In this document: piece after piece, positions 1-8,085 of the stretch
Position numbering within the stretch: the first letter of the stretch is position 1
Layout of the letters: each line of letters opens with the position of its first letter
From: JASLDZ01 sp964242625
GTDB taxonomy: Bacteria; Pseudomonadota; Alphaproteobacteria; Caulobacterales; Caulobacteraceae
Direction of reading: 5' to 3'
Length of the DNA stretch: 36,985 nt
Assembly: GCA_964242625.1 (NCBI GenBank)
Contig: CAXTAO010000028.1
Location: 1 to 36,985 of the forward strand
Translations under genes and position numbers: made by a program
The notes under the pieces: generated by a model
Database searches by the model: none
What the model saw: only the letters and a program-made list of their open reading frames with translations
What the model was told of the DNA's origin: nothing

Positions 1-376
1 CCTGCGCGCGACGGCTGACGCGGGGGCGTCGGGACGCGGGGCGTCCCTTCCAACACGTTCGACAACGCCTCCGGCGGGTCGAACACAGGGCTTTGCCTGT
101 GACCGCAGGGGTCGCTGCGCCGGTCGAGCCCGCACGTCTTCGTCGCTCCAGAAGGCGCCGCCCGCCAATGGCGGCCTCTGGCAAGGTACAGCCCTGTGTT
201 CGACGCGGGCCGCAGGCCAAGTCGAACTTGAACTACGGGACGCCCCGCGTCCCGACCCCTCCGGTCAGCCGTCGCGCGCAGGGCGGGTCAAGGGCGAAGC
301 GTCAGCGGAGAGCGAAGCGTCCCTTGACGCGACCGAGCACGGCGGCACGCGCGCAGCGCCCGCCGTCAGGCGGACA
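1..376. repeat. Composite structured repeat, copy A (truncated by window start)
   Basis: This fills the gap downstream of sdhA, and I see no gene in it. A reverse arm (1-92) and a forward arm (190-345) flank a 97-base centre (93-189). Read on the minus strand the order is arm with a GGCC-type stem, centre, arm with a CGCC-type stem, the same as copy B. Each arm holds a GTTCGAC/GTCGAAC hairpin and a GGGACGC-CCC-GCGTCCC hairpin. The complete arm (190-345) also shows a TCAAGGG/CCCTTGA stem. The outer part of the left arm lies beyond the window. The right edge (346-376) resembles the outer ends of B and D only loosely. Open frames through the arms repeat the same Arg/Pro-rich peptide and look spurious. 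Confidence 0.85.
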
Positions 377-382
377 ACGCCC

Positions 383-2173
383 TCAGTACACCCGAGCCTT
401 CGGCGCGATATACGCGACCTCGTTCGACATCGTATACGCATGCACCGGCCGGTAATCGAGGTTCACCCGACCGCTCTGGGGCTCGAGCCAGGCCAGGGTG
501 TGTTTCATCCACTCGCCGTCGTTGCGGTCGGGGAAGTCCTCGCGGGCGTGGGCGCCGCGGCTCTCCTGCCGGTTGACCGCCGAGGCGACGGTGACGACCG
601 CCTGCTGGATCAGGTTGTCGTACTCGAGCGTCTCCATCAGGTCGGTGTTCCAGATCATCCCGCGGTCGGACACGCGGATGTCGGCGGAGCGCGCGTGCAC
701 GTCCTCGATGCGCTCCAGCCCCTGCTGCAGGGTGTCGCCGGTGCGGAACACCGCCACGTCCTCCTGCATGGCGCGCTGCATCTCGTCGCGCAGCTTGGCG
801 GTGGGCGTCGAGCCGTTCGCATGGCGCAGCCGGTCGAAGCGGTCCATCCCGCGGTCGGACCAGCTGTCCTTGAGCTCGGGCTGGCTGTCGCCCGCCTTTA
901 GCGCCTCGCCTGCGCGGAGGCCGGCGGCGCGGCCGAACACCACGAGATCGGTCAGCGAGTTGGAGCCCAGCCGGTTGGCCCCGTGCACCGAAACACACGC
1001 CGCCTCGCCCACCGCCATCAACCCCGATACGACCGAGTCGGGATCGGCCCCTACCTTGGTCAGCACCTCGCCGTGATAGTTCGTGGGGATGCCGCCCATG
1101 TTGTAGTGCACGGTCGGGAGCACCGGGATCGGCTCCTTGGTGACGTCTACGCCCGCGAAAATGCGCGCGGTCTCGGCGATGCCGGGCAAGCGCTCGTGGA
1201 TGATCTTGGGGTCGAGGTGGTCGAGGTGGAGGAAGATGTGGTCCTGCTTGGGGCCCACGCCCCTGCCCTCGCGGATTTCGATGGTCATGGCGCGGCTCAC
1301 CACGTCGCGCGAAGCGAGGTCCTTGGCGGACGGGGCGTAGCGCTCCATGAAGCGCTCGCCCTGGCTGTTGGTGAGGTAGCCGCCCTCGCCGCGCACGCCC
1401 TCGGTGATCAGGCATCCCGCGCCGTAGACGCCGGTGGGGTGGAACTGGACGAACTCCATGTCCTGCAGCGGCAGGCCCGCGCGGAGCACCATGGCGTTGC
1501 CGTCGCCCGTGCAGGTATGGGCCGAGGTGCAGGAGAAGTAGGCGCGGCCGTAGCCGCCGGTCGCCAGGATCACGCGCTGGGCGCGGAAGCGGTGCAGCGT
1601 GCCGTCGTCGAGCTTCCACGCGGTGACGCCGCGGCAGGCGCCCTCCTCGTCCATCACGAGGTCGAGCGCGAAGTACTCGATGAAGAACTCGACCGACCGG
1701 CGCAGGCTCTGGCCGTAGAGGGTGTGCAGTATGGCGTGGCCGGTGCGGTCGGCCGCGGCGCAGGTGCGCTGGATCGGTCCCTCACCGAAGTTCTTGGTCA
1801 TGCCGCCAAAGGCGCGCTGGTAGATCTTGCCCTCGTCTGTGCGCGAGAACGGCACGCCCCAGTGCTCGAGCTCGTAGACGGCGGCCGGCGCGTTCCTGGT
1901 GAGGTATTCGATGGCGTCCTGGTCGCCGAGCCAGTCCGAGCCCTTGACGGTGTCGTACATGTGCCAGCGCCAGTCGTCGGCGCTCATGTTGCCGAGGCTG
2001 GCGGAGATGCCGCCCTGGGCCGCCACCGTGTGCGAGCGGGTGGGAAAGACCTTGGAGATGCAGGCCGTCTTCAGCCCCGCCTCGGCGCAGCCCAGCGCCG
2101 CGCGCAGGCCCGACCCGCCCGCCCCCACCACCACCACGTCGAAGCTGTGGTCGGTGAAGTTGTAGGCGGACAT
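383..2173 (-). CDS. sdhA: Succinate dehydrogenase flavoprotein subunit
   Basis: This is the catalytic subunit of complex II. It oxidises succinate to fumarate and passes electrons to SdhB, linking the TCA cycle to the quinone pool at the inner membrane. The 596 residues are full length. The N-terminal dinucleotide fold has GAGGSG at 17-22, and His48 in the RSHTVAAQGG motif is the expected covalent FAD attachment site. HPTG and GEGGYL segments of the active-site region follow. The ATG start and TGA stop are clear. It is third in an sdhC-sdhD-sdhA transcript, 27 bases after sdhD. Unusually, sdhB does not follow: repeat copy A lies there and the sdhB gene is at 23408-24193. Confidence 0.98.
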   Translation of the reverse strand: MSAYNFTDHSFDVVVVGAGGSGLRAALGCAEAGLKTACISKVFPTRSHTVAAQGGISASLGNMSADDWRWHMYDTVKGSDWLGDQDAIEYLTRNAPAAVYELEHWGVPFSRTDEGKIYQRAFGGMTKNFGEGPIQRTCAAADRTGHAILHTLYGQSLRRSVEFFIEYFALDLVMDEEGACRGVTAWKLDDGTLHRFRAQRVILATGGYGRAYFSCTSAHTCTGDGNAMVLRAGLPLQDMEFVQFHPTGVYGAGCLITEGVRGEGGYLTNSQGERFMERYAPSAKDLASRDVVSRAMTIEIREGRGVGPKQDHIFLHLDHLDPKIIHERLPGIAETARIFAGVDVTKEPIPVLPTVHYNMGGIPTNYHGEVLTKVGADPDSVVSGLMAVGEAACVSVHGANRLGSNSLTDLVVFGRAAGLRAGEALKAGDSQPELKDSWSDRGMDRFDRLRHANGSTPTAKLRDEMQRAMQEDVAVFRTGDTLQQGLERIEDVHARSADIRVSDRGMIWNTDLMETLEYDNLIQQAVVTVASAVNRQESRGAHAREDFPDRNDGEWMKHTLAWLEPQSGRVNLDYRPVHAYTMSNEVAYIAPKARVY

Positions 2174-2200
2174 GGCGACGGGTCTCTCGAACGAAGGGGG

Positions 2201-2596
2201 TCAGGCGGCGGAGAAAGCGACCTTGAGGATGGCCACCACGCCCAGCGCGCCGCCGACGAGCGCGACGGCGCTGTTCAGCAGCAGGTAGACCAGACGCTGG
2301 GTGTGGCTCGGGATGTAGTCCTCGATGATCACTCGCATGCCCAGATGGGTGTGCTGGAACGAGATCGCCACCAGCAACACCGCCAGCGTGGCCTCGATCG
2401 GGTTGCGCAGGAAGGCGGCGGCGCCCGCGTAGCCCGTGGGCGCGACGTGAACGACCGCCCACACCGCCCACAAGCAGAGAAAGACGAGCGCGACGGAGCT
2501 GGCGCGCTCGGCGATGAAGTCGCCCACGCCGGAGTGCGAGGCGCCGAGGCCCCGGGCGCGGGCGAGCGGGGTGCGGAAGCCGGGTGCGGTCGACAT
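2201..2596 (-). CDS. sdhD: Succinate dehydrogenase membrane anchor subunit
   Basis: This is the second membrane anchor of complex II, which with SdhC holds heme b and the ubiquinone site. It has 131 residues and three hydrophobic segments (about 34-50, 63-82, 102-127). His82 lies in the QHTHLGM segment at the heme-ligand position of the family. Asp93-Tyr94 in IIEDY match the conserved Asp-Tyr pair near the quinone site. The ATG overlaps the sdhC stop by one base (TGATG), indicating coupled translation, so the longer upstream open frame was not used. Confidence 0.95.
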   Translation of the reverse strand: MSTAPGFRTPLARARGLGASHSGVGDFIAERASSVALVFLCLWAVWAVVHVAPTGYAGAAAFLRNPIEATLAVLLVAISFQHTHLGMRVIIEDYIPSHTQRLVYLLLNSAVALVGGALGVVAILKVAFSAA

Positions 2597-3048
2597 CAGG
2601 CGGCTCCCACCGCGAAGGCGTAGGCCCAGAGCGCGAGGGCGGCGACGATCCCGAAGGCGAAGGCGGCGATGGCGGTCTGGTTCGCGGTGCGCGGCTGGAA
2701 GCCCTTGCCCGGCCCGTCCCATGCCAAGTGCCGCAGCCCGGCGGCGAGGTGGTAGAACACCGACACCGTCAGCCCGAACAGCACGAGCTTGCCGAGGAGC
2801 GACCCCATCACCGCCAGGTAGCGCCCGTAGGCCGCCGGCCCCGACGCCAGGCACACGGCGAAGGCCGTGGCGATCAAGGCGCCGACGTAGAGCGCCACCC
2901 CCGTCGCGCGGGTCGCGATGGAGGCGGCCATGGTCACGTGCCAGCGCCACACCTGCAGGTGCGGCGACATGGGCGGCGCGCGCACCGCCCACGCCGCGCG
3001 GCCCACCGTCATATCGGTGTTGGACGTGTCGCTGCGGGCCGGGCTCAT
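2596..3048 (-). CDS. sdhC: Succinate dehydrogenase cytochrome b556 subunit
   Basis: This is the first membrane anchor of complex II, 150 residues. The SPHLQVWRWHVTM entry motif leads into SIATRATG. Ser43 and Arg47 match the conserved quinone-site Ser and Arg, but the residue before the Arg is Thr46, where E. coli has His. His100 in YHLAAGLRHLAWD is the expected axial heme ligand. There are three membrane helices. It is first gene of the sdhCDA transcript and divergent from metK; the promoter should lie in the 136 bases between them. Met13 is a possible alternative start. Confidence 0.95.
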   Translation of the reverse strand: MSPARSDTSNTDMTVGRAAWAVRAPPMSPHLQVWRWHVTMAASIATRATGVALYVGALIATAFAVCLASGPAAYGRYLAVMGSLLGKLVLFGLTVSVFYHLAAGLRHLAWDGPGKGFQPRTANQTAIAAFAFGIVAALALWAYAFAVGAA

Positions 3049-3132
3049 GCGGGCGCTTCTAGTCGGGAGGTGAGGCGTGTCAACGCGCGCGCAGGACGGA
3101 CCGCCCGCCGGCGTGGCCGCGCGCTTGCGGGA

Positions 3133-3150
3133 TATAACGATGTCTTTATA
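3133..3150. promoter_or_regulatory. Palindromic operator-like site upstream of metK
   Basis: TATAACGATGTCTTTATA is an imperfect 18-base palindrome and very AT-rich against its surroundings. Its left end TATAAC could also serve as a -10 box. It ends 34 bases before the metK GTG. From memory, palindromes of the type ATAAAGA/TCTTTAT are operators of ArsR-family, SAM/SAH-responsive regulators (SahR type) in front of methionine-cycle genes. The palindrome is seen; the regulator is inferred and none is encoded here. Confidence 0.55.
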
Positions 3151-3184
3151 GCTTCCCGCCGCATCGCCGACCGGAGCCGCCCGA

Positions 3185-4348
3185 GTGATCCGTCCGTCCT
3201 ACATCTTCACCAGCGAGAGCGTGTCGGAGGGGCACCCGGACAAGGTGGCCGACCGCATCTCCGATACGGTGGTGGACGCCTTTCTCGCCGCCGATCCGCA
3301 GGCGCGGGTCGCCTGCGAGACGCTGGTCACCACCCAGCGGATCGTCCTGGCGGGCGAGGTGCGCGGCCCCGAGGGCGTGGTGGAGGCGCTCGAGGAGAAG
3401 GTGCGCGCCGCCGTGCGCGACATCGGCTACGACCAGGAGGGCTTCTCCTGGCGCTCGGCCGACTACGCCTGCCACCTCCACGCCCAGTCGGCCGACATCG
3501 CAGTGGGCGTGGACGCGGCGGGCAACAAGGACGAGGGCGCGGGCGACCAGGGCATCATGTTCGGCTACGCCACGGCCGAGACGCCCTCCTTGATGCCGGC
3601 GACGCTGCAGTACGCCCACGAGATCCTGCGCACCCTGGCCGAGTTCAGGAAGTCGACCCCCGACTCGGGGCTCGAGCCGGACGCCAAGAGCCAGATCACC
3701 CTGCGCTACGAGAACGGCGCGCCGGTCGCCTGCACCTCGATCGTGCTCTCCACCCAGCACCGCGAGGGGCTCTCCCCCGACGCGGTGCGCGAGATCGTGG
3801 AGCCGCACATCCGCCGCGTGCTGCCCGAGGGCTTCGTGACCGCGGAGACCGCGTGGCACGTCAATCCCACGGGCGTGTTCGTCATCGGCGGACCGGACGG
3901 CGACACGGGGCTGACCGGCCGCAAGATCATCGTCGACACCTACGGCGGGGCCGCGCCCCACGGCGGAGGCGCCTTCTCCGGCAAGGACCCGACCAAGGTC
4001 GACCGCTCGGCCGCCTACGCCTGCCGCTACCTGGCCAAGAATGTGGTCGCCGCGGGGCTGGCGCGCCGCTGCACCCTGCAGATCGGCTACGCCATCGGGG
4101 TGTCGAAGCCTCTCTCGTTCTACGTCGACCTGGAGGGCGGCGAGATCGACCCCGCCAAGCTGGAGCGCGCGCTCCCCGAGATGATCGGCGGGGCCACGCC
4201 GCGGGCCATCCGAGAGCACCTGGGCCTGAACCGCCCGATCTACGCCCGCACCGCCGCCTACGGCCATTTCGGCCGCGATCCCGACGCCGACGGCGGCTTC
4301 TCGTGGGAGCGGACGGATCTGGCGGAGGCGGTGCGGGGGCTGGCTTGA
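3185..4348 (+). CDS. metK: S-adenosylmethionine synthetase
   Basis: This enzyme makes S-adenosylmethionine from methionine and ATP in the cytoplasm. The 387 residues match the family length. Visible signatures are GHPDK at 16-20, GNKDEGAGDQGIMFGYA around 113-129 and GGGAFSGKDPTKVDRS near 260-275, covering the ATP, metal and methionine sites. The start is GTG with GGAG at 3173-3176, eight bases upstream. It stands alone, divergent from sdhC, preceded by the palindrome at 3133-3150 and followed by repeat copy B, whose hairpins may end its transcript. Confidence 0.98.
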   Translation: MIRPSYIFTSESVSEGHPDKVADRISDTVVDAFLAADPQARVACETLVTTQRIVLAGEVRGPEGVVEALEEKVRAAVRDIGYDQEGFSWRSADYACHLHAQSADIAVGVDAAGNKDEGAGDQGIMFGYATAETPSLMPATLQYAHEILRTLAEFRKSTPDSGLEPDAKSQITLRYENGAPVACTSIVLSTQHREGLSPDAVREIVEPHIRRVLPEGFVTAETAWHVNPTGVFVIGGPDGDTGLTGRKIIVDTYGGAAPHGGGAFSGKDPTKVDRSAAYACRYLAKNVVAAGLARRCTLQIGYAIGVSKPLSFYVDLEGGEIDPAKLERALPEMIGGATPRAIREHLGLNRPIYARTAAYGHFGRDPDADGGFSWERTDLAEAVRGLA

Positions 4349-4364
4349 GGCGTCTCGGCGTCTC

Positions 4365-4801
4365 GTTCTGACGCCGGGTGGGGCCGCCGTGCTCAGGCGC
4401 GTCAAGGGACGCTTCGTTCTGCGCCCTTGACCCGCCCTGCGCGCGACGGCTGATCGGAGAGGTCGGGACGCGGGGCGTCCCTTAGTCCAAGTTCGACTTG
4501 GCCTGTGGCCCGCGTCGAACACAGGGCTGACGCTTGCCATAGCCCGCCATCGGCGGGCGGCGCTCGCTGAAGCGACCGAGCCGCTCGGGCTCGACGGTCG
4601 CCCTAGCCGCTACCCTCACAGTCATAGCCCTGTGTTCGACCCGCCGGAGGCGTTGTCGAACTCGTTGGAAGGGACGCCCCGCGTCCCGACGCCCCTGCGT
4701 CAGCCGTCGCGCGCAGGGCGGGTCAAGGGCGAAGCGTCAGCGGAGAGCGAAGCGTCCCTTGACGCGACCGAGCACGGCGGCCCCCTCCGCGCTCACAGAA
4801 C
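4365..4801. repeat. Composite structured repeat, copy B (complete)
   Basis: This is the only complete copy and fills most of the metK-hisA gap; I see no gene in it. Short inverted ends GTTCTG (4365-4370) and CAGAAC (4796-4801) bound a reverse arm (4384-4528, GGCC-type stem), a 97-base centre (4529-4625) and a forward arm (4626-4780, CGCC-type stem). The centre holds a GCCCGCC-ATC-GGCGGGC hairpin and aligns end to end with the centre of copy A by eye. Each arm carries three inverted-repeat modules: GTTCGAC/GTCGAAC, GGGACGC/GCGTCCC and TCAAGGG/CCCTTGA. No target-site duplication is obvious. Confidence 0.88.
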
Positions 4802-4862
4802 AAAGCGCCGACCAGCGCCACCCGCTTGATCCCGCGCGCGCCCGCGGCCTAGGTGCGCGCGC

Positions 4863-5585
4863 ATGATCCTCTACCCCGCCATCGACCTGAAGGGCGGCCG
4901 CTGCGTGCGGCTCCTGCGCGGCGCGATGGACGCGGCCACCACCTACAACGACGACCCCGCCGACCAGGCGCGCCGCTTCCGCGCGGACGGCTTCGACCAC
5001 CTCCACGTGGTCGACCTCGACGGCGCCTTCGCCGGCGCGAGCGCCAACGCGCCGGCGGTGCAGGCCATTCTCGCCGCCACCAATGCGCCCGTGCAGCTCG
5101 GCGGCGGCGTGCGCGACCGGGCGGGCGTGGAGCGCTGGCTCGAGGCGGGCGTCGCGCGGGTGATCCTGGGCACCGCAGCGGTGCGCGACCCGGCGCTCGT
5201 GCGCGAGGCCGCGGCCGCCCACCCCGGACGGATCGCGGTGGGGGTGGACGTGCGCGACGGCCGGGTGGCGGTCGCCGGCTGGGCGGAGGCGTCCGCGCTC
5301 TCCGCCGTCGAGGTGGCGCGCCGGTTCGAGGACGCGGGCGTGGCGGCCCTGATCATCACCGACATCGGCCGCGACGGTACGCTGGAGGGCGTTAACGTGG
5401 AGGCTACGGGCGCCCTGGCCGACGCCGTGGCCATCCCGGTGATCGCCTCGGGCGGCGTCGCCTCCGCGCATGACATCACAGCCCTCAAGGCCCGCGCCGG
5501 AACGCCGATCGCCGGCGCCATCGTCGGCAAGGCGCTCTACGCCGGCCGCCTCGTCCCCGCCGACGCGCTGAGGGCCGCGGCGTGA
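4863..5585 (+). CDS. hisA: ProFAR isomerase
   Basis: This is the (beta/alpha)8-barrel isomerase of histidine synthesis (the 5'-ProFAR isomerase step), 240 residues. Asp8 (AIDLKGG) and Asp129 (VGVDVRDGR) are the expected acid/base pair. GGGVRD near 81-85 and ITDIGRDGT near 165-173 are phosphate-binding and barrel signatures. The ATG is preceded by AGGTG at 4851-4855. It leads hisA-hisF-hisE. The usual upstream partners hisB/hisH are absent; repeat copy B lies there instead, so the promoter should be inside or just after the repeat. Confidence 0.97.
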   Translation: MILYPAIDLKGGRCVRLLRGAMDAATTYNDDPADQARRFRADGFDHLHVVDLDGAFAGASANAPAVQAILAATNAPVQLGGGVRDRAGVERWLEAGVARVILGTAAVRDPALVREAAAAHPGRIAVGVDVRDGRVAVAGWAEASALSAVEVARRFEDAGVAALIITDIGRDGTLEGVNVEATGALADAVAIPVIASGGVASAHDITALKARAGTPIAGAIVGKALYAGRLVPADALRAAA

Positions 5586-6382
5586 GCGTCAAAACGCGCG
5601 TGATCCCATGCCTCGACGTCAAGGACGGGCGGGTGGTCAAGGGCGTGCAGTTCGTGGCGCTGCGCGACGCGGGCGACCCCGTCGAGCAGGCGCAGGCCTA
5701 CGACGCGGCGGGCGCCGACGAGCTCATGTTCCTCGACATCGCCGCCTCGCACGAGGGGCGCGGCGCGCTCCTCGACGTGATCGCGCGCACGGCGGAGGCC
5801 TGCTTCATGCCGCTGGGCGTAGGCGGCGGCGTGCGTGGAGTGGAGGACGCGCGCGCGCTCCTCCGCGCCGGGGCCGACAAGGTGTCGATCAACTCCGCCG
5901 CGGTGGCCGACCCCGCCGTACTGTCGCGCTGCGCCGACGCCTTCGGCGCCCAGTGCGTAGTGGCGGCGGTGGACGCCAAGGCGGTCGCGCCCGGGCCGGA
6001 CGGGCCCCGCTGGGAGATCTTCACCCACGGCGGGCGGCGCGCCACGGGGCTGGACGCGGTCGGCTATGCGCGCACGGCGGTGGAGCGCGGCGCGGGCGAG
6101 ATCCTCCTCACCTCCATGGACCGCGACGGGGCCAAGAGCGGCTACGACCTCGCGCTGCTGCGCGCGGTGACCGCCGCGGTGCGCGTGCCGGTGATCGCCT
6201 CGGGCGGCGCGGGGGGGGCGGCGCACATGGTCGACGCGGTGCGCGAGGGCGGGGCCGACGCGGTCTTGGCCGCCAGCGTGTTCCACTTCGGCGAGATCGG
6301 GATCGCCGACGCCAAGCGCGCGCTCGCCGCCGCGGGCGTGGCCGTGCGCGCCGCCCCGCCGCTGCGCGAGGCGGCGGCCTGA
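5582..6382 (+). CDS. hisF: Imidazole glycerol phosphate synthase, cyclase subunit
   Basis: HisF is the cyclase half of IGP synthase. It uses ammonia from HisH to turn PRFAR into IGP and AICAR. It is a 266-residue barrel with catalytic Asp12 (CLDVKDGR) and Asp131 (AAVDAK), plus LDIAAS and SMDRDGAKSGYD signatures. The GTG start overlaps the hisA stop by four bases (GTGA), so translation is coupled. Its glutaminase partner hisH is not in the window and must be elsewhere. Confidence 0.97.
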   Translation: MSVKTRVIPCLDVKDGRVVKGVQFVALRDAGDPVEQAQAYDAAGADELMFLDIAASHEGRGALLDVIARTAEACFMPLGVGGGVRGVEDARALLRAGADKVSINSAAVADPAVLSRCADAFGAQCVVAAVDAKAVAPGPDGPRWEIFTHGGRRATGLDAVGYARTAVERGAGEILLTSMDRDGAKSGYDLALLRAVTAAVRVPVIASGGAGGAAHMVDAVREGGADAVLAASVFHFGEIGIADAKRALAAAGVAVRAAPPLREAAA

Positions 6383-6708
6383 TGGAGCGGCTCCTCCAGG
6401 CCCTGCGCGCGCTCGCCGCCACGGTGGACGCGCGGCGCGGAGCCGACCCGGCGGGCTCCTACACCGCGCGCCTCCTGCACGAGGGCGTGGGCCGCTGCGC
6501 CCAGAAGTTCGGCGAGGAGGCGGTGGAGGCGGTCGTCGCCGCCGTGGCGGGCGACGCCCCCGCGCTCGCCGCCGAGAGCGCCGACGTGCTCTACCACTGG
6601 CTCGTGCTGCTCCACGCCGCGGGCGTCGATCCGGAGATGGTCGCGGCCGAGCTGGAGCGCCGCGCGGGCGTGTCGGGGCTGGACGAGAAGGCGTCGCGGC
6701 CTGGCTAG
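6382..6708 (+). CDS. hisE: Phosphoribosyl-ATP pyrophosphatase
   Basis: This enzyme hydrolyses phosphoribosyl-ATP to phosphoribosyl-AMP and pyrophosphate, the second step of histidine synthesis. The 108 residues are all-helical of the MazG-like fold. SYTARLLHEGVG, QKFGEEAVE and ESADVLYHW are the conserved metal-binding and family segments. The ATG shares its A with the hisF stop TGA (one-base overlap). It is a stand-alone HisE, not a HisIE fusion. Confidence 0.96.
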   Translation: MERLLQALRALAATVDARRGADPAGSYTARLLHEGVGRCAQKFGEEAVEAVVAAVAGDAPALAAESADVLYHWLVLLHAAGVDPEMVAAELERRAGVSGLDEKASRPG

Positions 6709-6744
6709 GGGCCGACGGCCGCCCCGGCGCGTTGAAGCCGCCGC

Positions 6745-8031
6745 ATGACGCTGTTCCAGATCGCCGCCGTCTTCCTCGCCATCATGGCGGCGGTGGGCTG
6801 GATCAACGCGCGCACCGCGCGTGCGCCGCAGAGCGTGGCCATGCTGTCGGCGGGCGTCGTCTGCGCCGGGGTGCTGTTCGCCGCCCAGACCGCCATCGGG
6901 CCGTTCTGGGGCTTCAATTCGGTGCGCGCCGAGATCGCCCGGCTCGACTTCACCGAGACGGTCCTGGGCTACATGCTGGCCTTCCTCTTGTTCTCCAGCG
7001 GCATGCAGGTCGAGCTGGGGGAGTTCCGCCGACGCCGCGTGGCGATCTGGTCGTTGGCCACGCTGGGCGTCCTGGTCTCCACCGCGCTGGTGGGCTTCGG
7101 CGTGTGGGGCGCGGCGCGGCTGACGGGCGTGCCCCTGCCCCTGCCTTGGGCGCTCGTCTTCGGCGCTCTGATCAGCCCGACCGACCCCGTGGCGGTGATG
7201 GCCAACGTGCGCTCGGGCGGGCTCTCCAAGCCCCTGGGCGCCGTCCTGCAGGGCGAGGCGCTGTTCAACGACGGCGTGGGACTCGTGGCCTTCACCGCGG
7301 CGCTGGCCTTTGCAACGGGCGGCGGGCGGCCGGAGGTGCTGCACACGGGCGGGGCCATCCTCCTGGAGGCGGGCGGCGGGCTCCTCCTCGGCGTGGTCGC
7401 GGGGCGGCTCGTGGTCTGGGCCATGCGCGCGATCGACGACTATGTGGTCGAGCTCACCGCCTCGCTCGCCCTGGCGACCGGCGCCTATGCGCTCGCCCAG
7501 GCGTGCCACGTGTCGGGACCGATCGCGGCGGCGGCGGCGGGGCTCGTGGTCGGCTCCTACGGCGTGAAGACGGCGATGAGCGACGAGACGCAGCGCTACA
7601 TCCAGGGCTTCTGGCACGTGGCCGACGAGGTCCTGAACGGGCTCCTCTTCCTGCTGATGGGATTCCAGATCTTCGTGGTGCCGCTCGAGTGGCGCGAGGC
7701 GGGGCTGATGCTCGCCGCGCTGGCCGCGGTCGCCGCGGCGCGGCTCGTGGTCGTCTTCCCGTGGGGCGCCTACTTCCACTTCACCCACGGCGAGCGGGGG
7801 CCGAGCCTGCTCCTCGCCTGGGGCGGCTTGCGCGGCGCGATCAGCCTGGCGCTCGCCCTCTCCTTGCCGCACGGGCGCGAGCGCGACGTGGTGTTGGCGC
7901 TGACCTTCGGCGTGGTGATCTTCTCGGTGGTGGTGCAGGGGCTGACCTTCGGCCGGTTGGCGCGGCGGCTGCACTGCGCCGGCGCGTCCGACGCGCGGGA
8001 CGGGGCCGAGCCGGCGCCCGCCGCGGGCTGA
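6745..8031 (+). CDS. CPA1-family Na+/H+ (cation/proton) antiporter
   Basis: This inner-membrane exchanger has 428 residues and about twelve hydrophobic segments. ISPTDPVAV near 143-151 and GEALFNDGVGLV near 170-181 are the hallmark unwound-helix and Asn-Asp ion-site motifs of the NhaP/CPA1 group. A later RGAISLALALSLP segment also matches. No large C-terminal regulatory domain follows; the tail after about residue 405 is short and Ala/Pro-rich. It starts 36 bases after hisE and may share its transcript. Ion specificity cannot be read from sequence. Confidence 0.9.
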   Translation: MTLFQIAAVFLAIMAAVGWINARTARAPQSVAMLSAGVVCAGVLFAAQTAIGPFWGFNSVRAEIARLDFTETVLGYMLAFLLFSSGMQVELGEFRRRRVAIWSLATLGVLVSTALVGFGVWGAARLTGVPLPLPWALVFGALISPTDPVAVMANVRSGGLSKPLGAVLQGEALFNDGVGLVAFTAALAFATGGGRPEVLHTGGAILLEAGGGLLLGVVAGRLVVWAMRAIDDYVVELTASLALATGAYALAQACHVSGPIAAAAAGLVVGSYGVKTAMSDETQRYIQGFWHVADEVLNGLLFLLMGFQIFVVPLEWREAGLMLAALAAVAAARLVVVFPWGAYFHFTHGERGPSLLLAWGGLRGAISLALALSLPHGRERDVVLALTFGVVIFSVVVQGLTFGRLARRLHCAGASDARDGAEPAPAAG

Positions 8032-8085
8032 CGCGGCGCCTCGCTTGCTCCCCGCGGGGGCCGCGCCTAGAGCGGGCGCGGTCCC

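Noticed and set aside
93..455. 120-codon plus-strand frame inside repeat copy A
   Set aside because: It translates the repeat arm (Arg/Pro-rich) and runs into the sdhA 3' end; the same peptide recurs at every copy.
3049..3184. SAM-responsive riboswitch before metK
   Set aside because: I could not fit the known SAM-II or SAM/SAH cores. The palindrome is better explained as a protein operator.
4384..4528. Ordinary rho-independent terminator of metK
   Set aside because: Hairpins are there, but they are part of the repeat and not followed by U-runs; termination is possible but not supported as such.
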